37,217 nt of DNA from an uncultured Prevotella sp. (GCA_905236165.1 CAJOOC010000017.1:1-37217); one strand, 5' to 3'. Counted from the first letter of the stretch, positions 22,598-33,129 are shown. Notes: generated from the letters alone by a model not told the origin. Translations and numbers: made by a program.

Positions 22598-25474
22598 ATG
22601 AAAAAACTCTTTTTGTATGCTTCCCTTTTGTGCATAGGCCTTGTGTCATGTACGAAGGATTTCATCGTGCCTCAAGAGGAAGGTGAATTGCCATCATGGC
22701 TTGGCGAGAGTATCTACAAAGAGCTTCAGCAACCCAAAGAGCTTGAGGGTACGTTCACTACGTATTGCCGGCTTATCGATGACATGGGTTACACGGAAGT
22801 TCTGAGTAAGACGGGTAGTAAGACTATCTTCCCAGCCAATGATGAGGCTTTTGCAAGATTCTTCGAAGGCGGAAACAACAAGTTTGGCGTCAGCAGCTAT
22901 GACGATCTGACGCGTTCACAGAAGGCAGAGTTGCTGTTCTCCACGATGCTTGACAATGCCATTCTCGTAGGAACGCTGTCAAACGAGCAGAACAGCAGCG
23001 GTACGGTTTCGCAGGGACAGCTCATCAAGCATCCTACGAACATGCGTCTTACCTATGCCGTTACTCCCTGGTATGCTCAGAACATGCCTGCCAACAACAA
23101 GTACTTCGACCGTTTTAAGAACCCTTCCCGCGGCTCTATGCTTGCAGTATTCGACAACACCGTGGCTCCAATGGTGCACCTCACCGGCGAGTACATGCTG
23201 TTCAGAAACATGACTGTGACGGGTGACGACAGCGACTTCAAGGTGCTCACAGGTCATGACTATGTTGACGGCGATGCATACATCTTTGACCGCAAGGTGA
23301 TAAAGAGTGATGTGGTATGTCAGAACGGTTATATACACCAGCTTGACGAGGTGCTCGTAAACCCAGGCAACATGGCAGAGATACTTCGCAGCAGTTCTGA
23401 TACGCGTTACTTCTCGCGCATGCTGGACTACTACTGCTTCCCATACGCTGACATGACTCTGACAGACCAGTATCGTGCTGACCAGTCGGCCAACGGCGTT
23501 CAGGATACCGTTTTTGCTATCCGCTATCTGAGTAAGAACTCACAGCGCTCGGTATTGTCGCAGCCAACACGTGGCGTGACGGTAGCCGAGAGTCAACTGC
23601 TCTCCTTCGATCCAGGTTGGAACTATTTCAACCCAGTGACGAAGAACTTCACTGGCAGCGACGATGCAGAGATTGCTGCCATCCTCGCTCCTAACGATGC
23701 CGCAATGGAGGACTATTTCCTCGGTGAGGGTGCTTACATCCTGAAGAACCTTGGCGATCCGACACTTGACGTCACAGCTGCAAACCTCAACGCTCATCTT
23801 GATGCGGTATACAACAACGACCCATCTATCTTCGCAAGCATCCTGAACAATGTGATGAAGGCTTACCTGTCAAAGACAGTGCCAAGCGTCTTCTACACCG
23901 TGCAGAACGATGCCTTTGAGTTCCTGGATGTTACGAAGGAAGATATTGCGAAGAAGTCTAACGGCAACTACGACGTTACCATAGGCAACAACGGTGTCAT
24001 CTACAAGATGAACAAACTCTTCGGTCCTAAGCTCTATAACTCCGTGCTCGGTCCTGCTTCTGTCTATAAGGACATGCGTACTATGGGTGAGATGCTTAAC
24101 GACCACCAGACCACAGCCGGCACTCCTTCAAAGCTTGGTGCCGACATGTACTACTATCTCCTCTCTATGAAAGCACGCTACGGTATCTTCATTCCTACCG
24201 ATAACGAGACACAGTTCATCATCATCGACCCAGCATCTGTTAGAGATGAGGACGGCCTGAAGGGACTGCGCTTCCGCTTCAATCCAGATGAAAGTGGTTC
24301 TTTCCATATTACTGTAAAGAAATATATCTATCAGTCAGGTCCTTACAACGAGCTCAGCTCATACGTTGAAGCAGCCGGAGCACAAGAGGAAAATATTTAC
24401 GATGATAATAAGAGTTTATGTAAATACTCCTCACAGATTAAGGATTTCCTTGACTATAACACCATCGTCCTTGCCGACTCTACCGAGACGGGTAAGGGTA
24501 ATTCCGTATATGGTCTCTACGGCAACAGATTCTATAAGACCAAGCACGGCGGTGCCATCGCTGTTAATGGCAACAGGGTTGCCGGCGGCCTGCAGATGAG
24601 CGACCCAACACAGTGGTCTACCATCACCGAGGTATTCGATATCAACAGTGCCGACGCAAAGATTGAGAACGGTACCGTATACCGTCTGGACTATCCTATG
24701 CAGCCTACTATCAATAATGTGATGAGCACGTTGGAGCGCCCAGAGTTCTATGATGAGAACGCCGACTACGACGTTGCCGCACCGGAATATGACCACTTCC
24801 TCAACTTCTGCCTGCAGTTCAACAACGAGGATATCTATACCTTCGCTGGCATCCTGACAGGTGAGCAGGGAGAGAATACCGATGCTAAGCTGAAGCAATA
24901 CCGTGTTATCGACAACAACGATAACTGGGGTATGCTCAGTGCATATAACTACACTATCTATGCTCCTACCTACGATGCTATGGTCAAGGCACAGCAGACG
25001 ATGGGTCTGCCTACTTGGAAGGATGTACTCTCTGTTGTAGAAAACTGGGAGGCTGACGGTCGCTTCGCTACTGAGGCCCAGGCCAAGGAATATGTTAAGG
25101 AGCAGATAGAGAAGATGGCAAAGTTCGTGCGTTACCACACACAGAACAGTTCTCTCTTCGCTGACAAGTATTTCAAGAACTACGACCCGGAGACAGGCAA
25201 GACAGAGCCAGAGCCATCATTCTCTACATTCTGTTCAAACTCTCTCGGTATTGCGCAGACGCTGACAGTAACCGGCGGCGACAACAAGCTTACTGTCAAG
25301 GATGCATCAGGCACCTTGGTGACCGTCAACGCCTCTTCAGCCAATGCCAACCTCATTGCACGTGACATCACAACAGAAGACCACGGCTCATACAAGTCTA
25401 TAGAAAGTTCTTCATTCGTGACCATTCACGGTATTGACACTCCACTGTGCTACAACAGCTCTCGTCAGTATTAA
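22598..25474 (+). CDS. Multi-FAS1 (fasciclin) lipoprotein, first gene of operon
   Basis: 958-residue predicted surface lipoprotein. The signal MKKLFLYASLLCIGLVS ends at lipobox Cys18. FAS1 domains are recognised by the H1-type motif: TIFPANDEAF (about 76), AAILAPNDAAM (about 361), GIFIPTDNE (about 528) and TIYAPTYDAM (about 785). H2-type motifs are QNGYIHQLDEV (about 241), NGVIYKMNKLF (about 465) and NGTVYRLD (about 690). So up to four FAS1-like domains are present, the later ones degenerate. FAS1 domains mediate adhesion or ligand binding in other organisms; here the ligand is unknown. The stop lies 35 nt before the SusC gene, implying one transcript. It takes the upstream position in an otherwise SusC-SusD arrangement. 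Confidence 0.85.
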   Translation: MKKLFLYASLLCIGLVSCTKDFIVPQEEGELPSWLGESIYKELQQPKELEGTFTTYCRLIDDMGYTEVLSKTGSKTIFPANDEAFARFFEGGNNKFGVSSYDDLTRSQKAELLFSTMLDNAILVGTLSNEQNSSGTVSQGQLIKHPTNMRLTYAVTPWYAQNMPANNKYFDRFKNPSRGSMLAVFDNTVAPMVHLTGEYMLFRNMTVTGDDSDFKVLTGHDYVDGDAYIFDRKVIKSDVVCQNGYIHQLDEVLVNPGNMAEILRSSSDTRYFSRMLDYYCFPYADMTLTDQYRADQSANGVQDTVFAIRYLSKNSQRSVLSQPTRGVTVAESQLLSFDPGWNYFNPVTKNFTGSDDAEIAAILAPNDAAMEDYFLGEGAYILKNLGDPTLDVTAANLNAHLDAVYNNDPSIFASILNNVMKAYLSKTVPSVFYTVQNDAFEFLDVTKEDIAKKSNGNYDVTIGNNGVIYKMNKLFGPKLYNSVLGPASVYKDMRTMGEMLNDHQTTAGTPSKLGADMYYYLLSMKARYGIFIPTDNETQFIIIDPASVRDEDGLKGLRFRFNPDESGSFHITVKKYIYQSGPYNELSSYVEAAGAQEENIYDDNKSLCKYSSQIKDFLDYNTIVLADSTETGKGNSVYGLYGNRFYKTKHGGAIAVNGNRVAGGLQMSDPTQWSTITEVFDINSADAKIENGTVYRLDYPMQPTINNVMSTLERPEFYDENADYDVAAPEYDHFLNFCLQFNNEDIYTFAGILTGEQGENTDAKLKQYRVIDNNDNWGMLSAYNYTIYAPTYDAMVKAQQTMGLPTWKDVLSVVENWEADGRFATEAQAKEYVKEQIEKMAKFVRYHTQNSSLFADKYFKNYDPETGKTEPEPSFSTFCSNSLGIAQTLTVTGGDNKLTVKDASGTLVTVNASSANANLIARDITTEDHGSYKSIESSSFVTIHGIDTPLCYNSSRQY

Positions 25475-25509
25475 GCCAATAACAGAAAAAACTAAAAGAC
25501 TAAGATACT

Positions 25510-28500
25510 ATGTCAAAATCTAAAATCCTATTGACACTCCTGTTTACCGTCATAGCCCAGGCTTTGATGGCACAGGGAACAGTCATATCAGGTACGGTGG
25601 AAGATGCCATGGGACCAGTGATGATGGCCAACGTGGTGGAGCGAGACGGCAACAACCGTATCGTCAGTGCTACACAGACTGATATGATGGGTAACTTCTC
25701 TATGGAGATAAAAAACCCGAAGAACAAACTTGTGATCTCTTACGTAGGTAGTAAGACGAAGATACTTCCCATTGGTGATACCACCACATTCACTATTAAG
25801 CTGGAGGATGAGAAGACAACCCTTAACGAAGTCACCGTACGTGGCCGCCGTACAAACTCTGGTGGTCTGAACATCGACAAGAAAGAGATTTCCGTATCTC
25901 AGCAGACCTTCAACCTCCAGGATGTGGAAGGTATGGCGTTCACCTCTGCCGACGAAGCCCTGCAGGGTGAGATTGCCGGTCTGGATATCGTGAGCAACTC
26001 AGGTAACCTCGGTGCCGGTACTTCAATGCGTCTGCGTGGTGTGTCAACACTGAGCGGCAGTGCAGAGCCTCTCATCGTTGTTGACGACAAGATCTTCGAA
26101 TATGACTCTGCCGACTTCGATCCAGAGAACATGGAAGACATGGAGCAGTTCTCCTCTCTGCTCGCTGTCAGCGTGGATGATATTGCAAGCATCACTGTGC
26201 TGAAGGATGCCGCCGCTACGGCCATCTGGGGTTCGCAGGGTGCTAACGGTGTCATCCAGATTACAACCAAGCGCGGTAAGCGCGGTAAGCCAAAAGTATC
26301 GCTCGGATATAAGTTCACAGGTACGTGGATGCCAAGCGGTTACAACCTGCTGAATGGTGATAACTACACCATGATGCTCAAGGAGGAATTCTATAATCCT
26401 ACACAGAGCTCCGACGCTACCTCTTCCATCAACGAGATTAACTATGTTCCGGCAGAGTCTTGGGCAGAAGCCAACAACTGGAATAAGAACACCGACTGGG
26501 TAGATGCCATCACACAGTTCGGTGAGCAGCATGAGGCTAACGTCAACATCTCTGGTGGTGGTCAGAAAGCATCCTTCCGTATCTCTGCCGGATACAACCA
26601 TCAGGTGGGTACGGTGATAAAGCAGAAACTGGACCGTCTCACCACACGTCTCGTACTTGACTACAACGTGTCAGACCGTATTCGTTTCTCTACGAACTTC
26701 GCCCTGACATATACCGACAACCTGAAGAACTACACCTACGGCAGTAGCAAGAACAACAAATCCAACAGCGCATTGCTCGCTATGGCTCTCGCTATGGCAC
26801 CAAACGCCAGCATCTACCGCTATGACCGCTACAACAACAATACGGGTGAGTTCTTCCTCATGAACCCAGTGGTTTCAGGCAAGACACCTGATGATGGCAA
26901 CTATACATCAGTACAGCTGCAGGACGTTGTAAACATCGGTAACCCAGTAGCATACGCTAACCGCTCATGGCAGAAGGAACAGACCTACAGTATCGTTCCA
27001 GACTTCAACATCAAGTATGAGCTGCTCGGTACGGGCAACGGCCAGCACCGTCTGACTTTCAACGGTCGCGTGTACTTTGACATATATGCATACTCAAGGC
27101 CTACATTCATCCCAGGCAGCCTCTCTAACGGCAGCTATCTTGACGGTGACTATAACTTCATTACCAATACGGAGTCTAACCAGTTCAAGATGGGTTCACG
27201 TATGGAACTTATCTTCACTCCTGCCTTCAAGAATGAGGACTTCTATCTGACGATGATGGGACGCTATGAGGCAGGTACACAGAAGAACACCTATCAGTAC
27301 ATAGGTCAGAATTCTATACCTAACGATGTAGAGTCTTCTACCGTTGATGCTCACCTCATCAGCATGAGCAATCAGCCCAGCACGACAAAGTCTGCATGGC
27401 ACAACTGGGTTTACAATGCCCACTTCTCCTATAAGTCACGTTACAGCGTAGGCTTCTCTCTGCGTGGTGACGGTAATTCTAAATTCGGACCTAAGAACCC
27501 ATGGTTCTACTCACCATCTGTTTCTGTACGCTACAATGTCAGTGATGAGCCATTCTTCAAGCCTTTGCGCAAGGTGGTGTCAATGCTCGGTATCCGCGGA
27601 TCATGGGGTATCACAGGTAGCTCAAGCGCTGATGTGGAAAACTACTTCAACCAGTATACCTCACGTGCAGGCCGCTACGGCACTGCCTACTATACCACGA
27701 TGAGTGGCATGAAGCTCGACGACCTCCGTCCACAGAAGAAGGAAGGTCTTAACCTTGGTTTCAACCTCGGCTTCCTCGACGATACATACGAGATTGACCT
27801 GAACCTCTACAAGGACAGGACCCGCGACCTTATCATGAAGGGTATACCTATTCCTACCTCTGCTACATGGAATACCTCCACAACACTCTCTTACGGTAAC
27901 GTGGGTGAGATGGAGAACAAAGGTTGGGAGCTGAGCGTTACAGGTAACAAGTTCATCAAGATAAACAAGTTCTCTGTATCCGCAAACTTCAACCTGGCTC
28001 AGAATATCAACAAGCTTCTTGCTATGGACCAGCGCGTGTTGGATAACATGAACCCAACACCTTCGGCTTCTAACCGTGGTGCAGCCACCATTCTCAGCCG
28101 TGTAGTAGTGGGCGACCCACTCTGCTCTATCTACGGATATAACTGCTTAGGTGTATACCAGTATTCTTACGACTACCTCCAGAACTACAACACCAAGCAG
28201 CTTCAGCTTCAGACCCAGGCTGCTGCTCGCGGTGAGGCATACGACTGGAACTATGAGGCATGGATCAACCAGCAGCTTGCAGAGGGTAAGACATTCCCGG
28301 TGGCTACTGACGAGAACGGACATGTCATCATGAAGAATACCGGCGAGCCAAAAGAACTTAAGTACTACTATGGTGTAACAGATTACGAGTTCAAGGGTGG
28401 TGATGCCATCTACGAGGATGTGAACCATGACGGTAACATCAATGAGCTCGACCTTAAGTATCTTGGTAACTCACTGCCAAAGATGCAGGGTGGTTTCAGC

Positions 28501-28965
28501 CTGACGCTGCAGTATGGCCAGTGGAAGATGGTAGCACGTTTCAACTACCGTTGGGGCAACAAGATCATCAACACGGCACGTATGGGGCTGGAGAGCATGT
28601 ACGGCACTCAGAACCAGTGTACTTCCGTTACTTACCGCTGGCGTAAGGACGGCGACGTGACACAGATACCTCGCGCACTCTATGGCACCGGATACAACTA
28701 TCAGGTTTCTTCACGCTTCGTGGAGGACGGTTCTTTCCTGCGTTTCAACAACCTGCAGATATCTTACAGCGTTCCTAAGAAGAACCTCAAGAAGTACGGT
28801 CTGAGTTCACTCTCTGCCTACGTGACAATGAACAACCTCTTCTGTTGGACGCATTATACGGGTATTGATCCTGAAATCAGTGCTGGAACATACAGCCCGG
28901 CTTCTGACGGTGCTACAACGCCAAGGTCAAAGTCAATCACTGCCAGCCTTAACTTCGGCTTCTAA
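25510..28965 (+). CDS. SusC/RagA-type TonB-dependent outer-membrane transporter
   Basis: 1151 residues, a full-length SusC. Signal peptide MSKSKILLTLLFTVIAQALMA; carboxypeptidase-regulatory-like domain about 24-110 (VISGTVEDAMGPVMMANVVE, then TTLNEVTVRGRR); plug about 140-260 with LRGVSTLSGSAEPLIVVDD and the conserved ITVLKDAAATAIWGSQGANG followed by ITTKRG; then a beta-barrel ending in the aromatic SLNFGF. It should form the TonB-driven import channel for a large ligand captured by the SusD lid and possibly by the fasciclin lipoproteins. SusD follows after 29 nt. Within the plug the usual VDG turn reads VDD. Substrate class cannot be told from the sequence. Confidence 0.95.
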   Translation: MSKSKILLTLLFTVIAQALMAQGTVISGTVEDAMGPVMMANVVERDGNNRIVSATQTDMMGNFSMEIKNPKNKLVISYVGSKTKILPIGDTTTFTIKLEDEKTTLNEVTVRGRRTNSGGLNIDKKEISVSQQTFNLQDVEGMAFTSADEALQGEIAGLDIVSNSGNLGAGTSMRLRGVSTLSGSAEPLIVVDDKIFEYDSADFDPENMEDMEQFSSLLAVSVDDIASITVLKDAAATAIWGSQGANGVIQITTKRGKRGKPKVSLGYKFTGTWMPSGYNLLNGDNYTMMLKEEFYNPTQSSDATSSINEINYVPAESWAEANNWNKNTDWVDAITQFGEQHEANVNISGGGQKASFRISAGYNHQVGTVIKQKLDRLTTRLVLDYNVSDRIRFSTNFALTYTDNLKNYTYGSSKNNKSNSALLAMALAMAPNASIYRYDRYNNNTGEFFLMNPVVSGKTPDDGNYTSVQLQDVVNIGNPVAYANRSWQKEQTYSIVPDFNIKYELLGTGNGQHRLTFNGRVYFDIYAYSRPTFIPGSLSNGSYLDGDYNFITNTESNQFKMGSRMELIFTPAFKNEDFYLTMMGRYEAGTQKNTYQYIGQNSIPNDVESSTVDAHLISMSNQPSTTKSAWHNWVYNAHFSYKSRYSVGFSLRGDGNSKFGPKNPWFYSPSVSVRYNVSDEPFFKPLRKVVSMLGIRGSWGITGSSSADVENYFNQYTSRAGRYGTAYYTTMSGMKLDDLRPQKKEGLNLGFNLGFLDDTYEIDLNLYKDRTRDLIMKGIPIPTSATWNTSTTLSYGNVGEMENKGWELSVTGNKFIKINKFSVSANFNLAQNINKLLAMDQRVLDNMNPTPSASNRGAATILSRVVVGDPLCSIYGYNCLGVYQYSYDYLQNYNTKQLQLQTQAAARGEAYDWNYEAWINQQLAEGKTFPVATDENGHVIMKNTGEPKELKYYYGVTDYEFKGGDAIYEDVNHDGNINELDLKYLGNSLPKMQGGFSLTLQYGQWKMVARFNYRWGNKIINTARMGLESMYGTQNQCTSVTYRWRKDGDVTQIPRALYGTGYNYQVSSRFVEDGSFLRFNNLQISYSVPKKNLKKYGLSSLSAYVTMNNLFCWTHYTGIDPEISAGTYSPASDGATTPRSKSITASLNFGF

Positions 28966-28994
28966 TACAGTAGTTACATCATAAAAGACAAACA

Positions 28995-30731
28995 ATGAAT
29001 ATGAAAAAGATATTTTCAATCATACTGGCGAGCATTGCGATGGTGTCATGCGTTGATACCGTCATCCTGCCTGACAACAAAACCGTCGATGAAGACTTCT
29101 GGAAGAAGAAGAGCGAGGTTGAGGCTGTCGTGGCATCTGCGTATGCACAGTTGCGTGATGCCCAGGCCATACGTAACATGATTATATGGGGTGACTTCCG
29201 TTCCGACGAACTCGTAGTGACCTCTTCACTCCCTGCATCGGCAACATACAAGACCGCACTGGCGCAGATATACTCTATGAACATTGAGACGGAGAATGCC
29301 TTCACCTCTTGGTATCCGTTCTATTCTGCCATCAACTATTGCAACCTCGTGCTGGACAAGGCTGAGGCTGTGATAGCCGTTGACCCAGACTATATGCCTG
29401 GCGACTACGATGCCAACAAGGCTCAGGTACTGGCTCTGCGTGCTTTCTGCTATTTCTATCTCACACGTGTCTTCCACGACATACCGGTGACACCTGGTGC
29501 ATACCTCAACAGCAGTGATGACCTCAATGCTCCGCAGGCTACTCCAGACTCTGTACTTAATATGTGTATTGAAGACCTGAAGGAAGCGTCCAAGTATGCC
29601 ATTGCAGGTGATGTATATGGTGACTGGCGCGACAAGGGCTATCTCAACCAGGACGGTATCAATGCCATCCTCGCCGACATCTATCTGTGGCGTGCTTCCA
29701 TCAACCGTGACGCAAGCGACTACCAGGCTTGTGTAGACTATTGCGACAAGGTGATAGCAGCTAAGAAGGCCGCTTACGAGAAGGGTGGCAGACATCGTCG
29801 TTTCGGACAGGAGACAGTGGAACAGGACTATTACCTGTCAGAATATGACGATATGTACAATGACCTCTTCAGCGAGATGGGTCAGAATGCAGACGAGAGC
29901 ATCTTCGAACTGCAGTACAAGCTCAGCAACGCCGGCAACACTGGCCTTGACCAGATGTATTTCCGCTACGAGAGCAAAAGTGCCAATAGCTTTGGATACC
30001 TGAAGGCTTCTCCCGTATATGGCAAGGAGGTGAAGTCAACTGAGATAAAGGACTATGTATGGTCTAACACCGTTGACCAGCGTCTCTATGAATATGCCTA
30101 TGATGCCAACTCTACCAATGTAGAGCAGTTCGGCGTTCGTAAGTTTGTTGCTACAGAGTCGGCTGGTACTGACAATAAGGCTGATTCCAAGCGCTCAGGA
30201 CGTGCAACGGTATACCAGAACTGGGTTTTCTATCGTCTTACCGATGTTATGCTGATGAAGGCCGAGGCTCTTGTACAGCTCTATGAGCTTGGTGGCAAGG
30301 CTGAGGGTGACACACGTAACGAGGATGCGTTTAACATAGTGAAGTTCGTAAACGACCGCGCCCTGTCTGAGGCCAATAAGACATCTTACGGCTTGAAGTA
30401 CAGCCTTTACAAAGACCGCATGGAGGAACTCGTACTCGTAGAGCGTGCACGCGAACTGTGCTTCGAGGGCAAGCGCTGGTATGACCTCATGCGTTATAAC
30501 TACCGTCATACCACCAATAAGGCAGACCTGACAAAGATGCTGTCAGAGTCATACGTTGCAAACAGCGACGCATTCCTTGAACTCGCACTCCGTAAGTATG
30601 CCGTACCTTCAGCCATGAAGGCAAAGATACGTGACGAGCGTTATCTCTATATGCCTATCAACCAGGACGAGATTGAGATTAACCCCAACCTCAAACAGAA
30701 CCCTGTATATAAATCTTCTTCCAAGTATTAA
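28995..30731 (+). CDS. SusD/RagB-type outer-membrane lipoprotein
   Basis: 578-residue surface lipoprotein that caps the SusC channel and binds its ligand. Lipobox Cys19 (IILASIAMVSC). Helical TPR-like scaffold segments typical of SusD are seen: VEAVVASAYAQLRDA, VLALRAFCYFYLTRVFHDIP near residue 145, ADIYLWRAS, and near the C-terminus the family signature ERARELCFEGKRWYDLMRYN (about residue 485). An alternative start two codons downstream (29,001, MKKIFS) is equally good. The gene is 29 nt after SusC and 41 nt before the second fasciclin lipoprotein gene, so it belongs to the same operon. Confidence 0.95.
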   Translation: MNMKKIFSIILASIAMVSCVDTVILPDNKTVDEDFWKKKSEVEAVVASAYAQLRDAQAIRNMIIWGDFRSDELVVTSSLPASATYKTALAQIYSMNIETENAFTSWYPFYSAINYCNLVLDKAEAVIAVDPDYMPGDYDANKAQVLALRAFCYFYLTRVFHDIPVTPGAYLNSSDDLNAPQATPDSVLNMCIEDLKEASKYAIAGDVYGDWRDKGYLNQDGINAILADIYLWRASINRDASDYQACVDYCDKVIAAKKAAYEKGGRHRRFGQETVEQDYYLSEYDDMYNDLFSEMGQNADESIFELQYKLSNAGNTGLDQMYFRYESKSANSFGYLKASPVYGKEVKSTEIKDYVWSNTVDQRLYEYAYDANSTNVEQFGVRKFVATESAGTDNKADSKRSGRATVYQNWVFYRLTDVMLMKAEALVQLYELGGKAEGDTRNEDAFNIVKFVNDRALSEANKTSYGLKYSLYKDRMEELVLVERARELCFEGKRWYDLMRYNYRHTTNKADLTKMLSESYVANSDAFLELALRKYAVPSAMKAKIRDERYLYMPINQDEIEINPNLKQNPVYKSSSKY

Positions 30732-30772
30732 TAACCCAAGTGTTTAACAAATTCTAAGAAAAAAAAGAAGAT

Positions 30773-33013
30773 ATGAATAAGATTATTTTAAACATAGGAA
30801 AGGTGTTAGCGCTTGGGCTCGTTGGCGTGATGTGTCTCACATCATGCACCGAGGAGCCTGATGGCTCTAACCTCTTCTCCTCCAATGAGAAGACCATAGC
30901 GGAGTTGCTGCGCGACCGAGCTGAACTGACTGCCTTCTACCGCATTCTGGAGAAAGGCTCCTTCGACAAGTATATGGGCACATACGGTGAGTATACGTGT
31001 TTCGCTCCTCAGAACGATGGCGTGAACTCTTACCTCGACAGCCTGTATAATGATGAATCCTACCTCATTTCTGCGGCTAAGATTAAGCACAACGGCATCA
31101 CCGAAGACCCTAACTGGAACAACCTCGACGTTATGGCCAAGGTGGAGCTGATGTCCGACTCTCTGTGTGACGATATTTCACGTTATCACCTCTCTGGAGA
31201 GGAGCACATGCAGGTGGATAACGATGGTACGGGTACCACATGGACCACGATGAAGACTGGCCGCAGCATCCGCGTAAACATCTTTAAGGAAGATGCCTAC
31301 AAGGAAGAGTTCATAGGCCTTACCAGCCTTAATGATGTCTCTGCCATCGTAGAGGGCGACATCGAAGCCATCAACGGTGTGCTGCATATCTGCTCCGACG
31401 TCATCCCACGCTCTGACCGTACGATGGACGACCAGCTGCGCGTAGAGGCAGAGAAGGACCTCTCAATTTTCTATGAAGCTCTTGAGAAAACAGGTCTGAC
31501 TCAGACTATTCTCCAGGAGAACAAGAGGAATGCCGATGGTACAAAGAAGACTTACGAGCTTCAGTCTCATCAGGACCGCGACGGTAACGACCTCTACTAT
31601 CCAAAGGAGTGTCTGGTAAAGTGGACAATCTTTGCTGAGACCGACGATGTGTTCCGTGCTGCAGGCATCAACAGCTTTGAAGACCTCAAACAGAAGTGTA
31701 TCGAGTGGTACTCAGGCTGCAGTGCTTGGTATGACTATATCAACGAGAAGGGCATCACCATCAGTACAGGAGAGGACTACGAGAATCCATTCAACGTGGT
31801 GAACATGTTCGTCTCTTATCACATCCTGCGTGCCGGTATGCCTATTGACCGTATTGTATATGAAAAGAACGCCAGCACCAATGCAACATGGAACCTGTGC
31901 TTCGGCTATGAACCAAAGGAGTATTTTGAGACTCTTCTGCCCAATACCCTGCTGAAGATTTGGGAGACAAATCCAAAGACCACAAAGAACCTGTGGATTA
32001 ACCGTTACCTCACCAACAACACGCTGACATCAAAGCTCGGCATGTTCGGTATGCCAGGCGATGGTGACCACGAACTTGTCTTCCCAGGTGTGGCAATTGA
32101 CCGTAACAGCAGCGTAGAGACTCTCAACGGCTACATACATCGTATCAACGGAATACTGAAATACGACCAGAATGCGAGGAACTGTCTCTATGAGCGTCTG
32201 CGCTTAGACTCTTCTACATTCCTCTTTGAGCTGATCAACAACGGCATTCGCTTTGCTACAAGCAGCGAGATCAGTGCCCTCAACGGTGGCGGCGACGGTA
32301 ACCGTGTGGCATTTGAAAATACATTCTTCGATAACATCGTATGTTACAACCCAGGTACCCTGCTTCGCTTTAACGTTATGGGAGCATGGCGTGCCAACAA
32401 CTCCGACCAGTTCCAGGGATGGGATGTATACGACTTTGCCATCAAACTGCCTCATGTGCCAACGGGTGACTATGAGCTCCGTATCATCTATCCTCCTATG
32501 GCTCGTGGCGGACTGATGCAGTTCTATCTGGGTAACAGCTCAAGGCAGTCAGACATGGTTGCCATCGGCATCCCATTCGATGCTTGTGCCGATCCAAACA
32601 TTGATGCCACAATGGGTTACGAGCCAATCGTAAGCCTTGAGGACGACGAACTGTCTGACCTTGGTGTGGCAGCAGGCCAGCGCATGCATGTACGTGGATA
32701 TATGTATGCTCCTGCATCATTCTCACGTGGTACATACAATACTGTGACAGATCCGCTGACATACGATGAGAGTGACATCTACTCGGCAGCAAAGAATATC
32801 ACAGGTTCTACCAGCTGTCGTTCTGAAACGGGCTACGGCACCATGATGCTGCGCCGTATCATCACAACACAGCGCTTCGAGCAGGGCAAGGACTACTGGC
32901 TGCGTATCAAGAACCTCGTGAACGATGCCAACCTCGGATGGTCATTCGACTTCGTGGAGCTCGTTCCGCTTGACATCGTGAACAGTCAGAGAATGTCTGA
33001 GGACTGGTACTAA
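30773..33013 (+). CDS. FAS1 (fasciclin) lipoprotein, second of the operon
   Basis: 746-residue predicted surface lipoprotein with lipobox Cys25 (VGVMCLTSC) followed by an acidic TEEPDG, as in Bacteroidetes lipoprotein export signals. The first FAS1 domain carries H1 TCFAPQNDGV (about 73) and H2 INGVLHICSDV (about 200). A second has TIFAETDDVF (about 283) and LNGYIHRINGIL (about 452). The last 250 residues are a beta-rich module of unknown type (GRLMQ-like turns, DYELRIIYPPMARGG, YWLRIKN, WSFDFVEL) reminiscent of carbohydrate-binding jelly-roll folds, which is an inference only. It follows SusD by 41 nt. After the stop comes a 155-nt repeat-containing gap. Confidence 0.82.
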   Translation: MNKIILNIGKVLALGLVGVMCLTSCTEEPDGSNLFSSNEKTIAELLRDRAELTAFYRILEKGSFDKYMGTYGEYTCFAPQNDGVNSYLDSLYNDESYLISAAKIKHNGITEDPNWNNLDVMAKVELMSDSLCDDISRYHLSGEEHMQVDNDGTGTTWTTMKTGRSIRVNIFKEDAYKEEFIGLTSLNDVSAIVEGDIEAINGVLHICSDVIPRSDRTMDDQLRVEAEKDLSIFYEALEKTGLTQTILQENKRNADGTKKTYELQSHQDRDGNDLYYPKECLVKWTIFAETDDVFRAAGINSFEDLKQKCIEWYSGCSAWYDYINEKGITISTGEDYENPFNVVNMFVSYHILRAGMPIDRIVYEKNASTNATWNLCFGYEPKEYFETLLPNTLLKIWETNPKTTKNLWINRYLTNNTLTSKLGMFGMPGDGDHELVFPGVAIDRNSSVETLNGYIHRINGILKYDQNARNCLYERLRLDSSTFLFELINNGIRFATSSEISALNGGGDGNRVAFENTFFDNIVCYNPGTLLRFNVMGAWRANNSDQFQGWDVYDFAIKLPHVPTGDYELRIIYPPMARGGLMQFYLGNSSRQSDMVAIGIPFDACADPNIDATMGYEPIVSLEDDELSDLGVAAGQRMHVRGYMYAPASFSRGTYNTVTDPLTYDESDIYSAAKNITGSTSCRSETGYGTMMLRRIITTQRFEQGKDYWLRIKNLVNDANLGWSFDFVELVPLDIVNSQRMSEDWY

Positions 33014-33016
33014 TCA

Positions 33017-33060
33017 ATTGAAGATTGAAAATTGAAGATTGAAAATTGAAGATTTAAGAT
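33017..33060 (+). repeat. ATTGAAGATTG-type mini-repeat, copy 2
   Basis: Tandem ATTGAAGATTGAAA units directly after the stop of the second fasciclin gene. The reverse complement of this unit lies at 5972-6003. It abuts the 66-bp dispersed repeat. Confidence 0.8.
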
Positions 33061-33063
33061 TAA

Positions 33064-33129
33064 CTTCGTTGACCCACTCAGGACGCTCTTTGAAACGACA
33101 AGCGTTTCATAGTCGCCTCATTCGGGGTT
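33064..33129 (+). repeat. 66-bp dispersed repeat, copy 2
   Basis: 61 of 66 bases are identical to 17,243-17,308, including the GAAACG-ACAAG-CGTTTC palindrome. It lies inside the operon, between two fasciclin lipoprotein genes, so it would be transcribed and could affect downstream expression. Confidence 0.85.
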
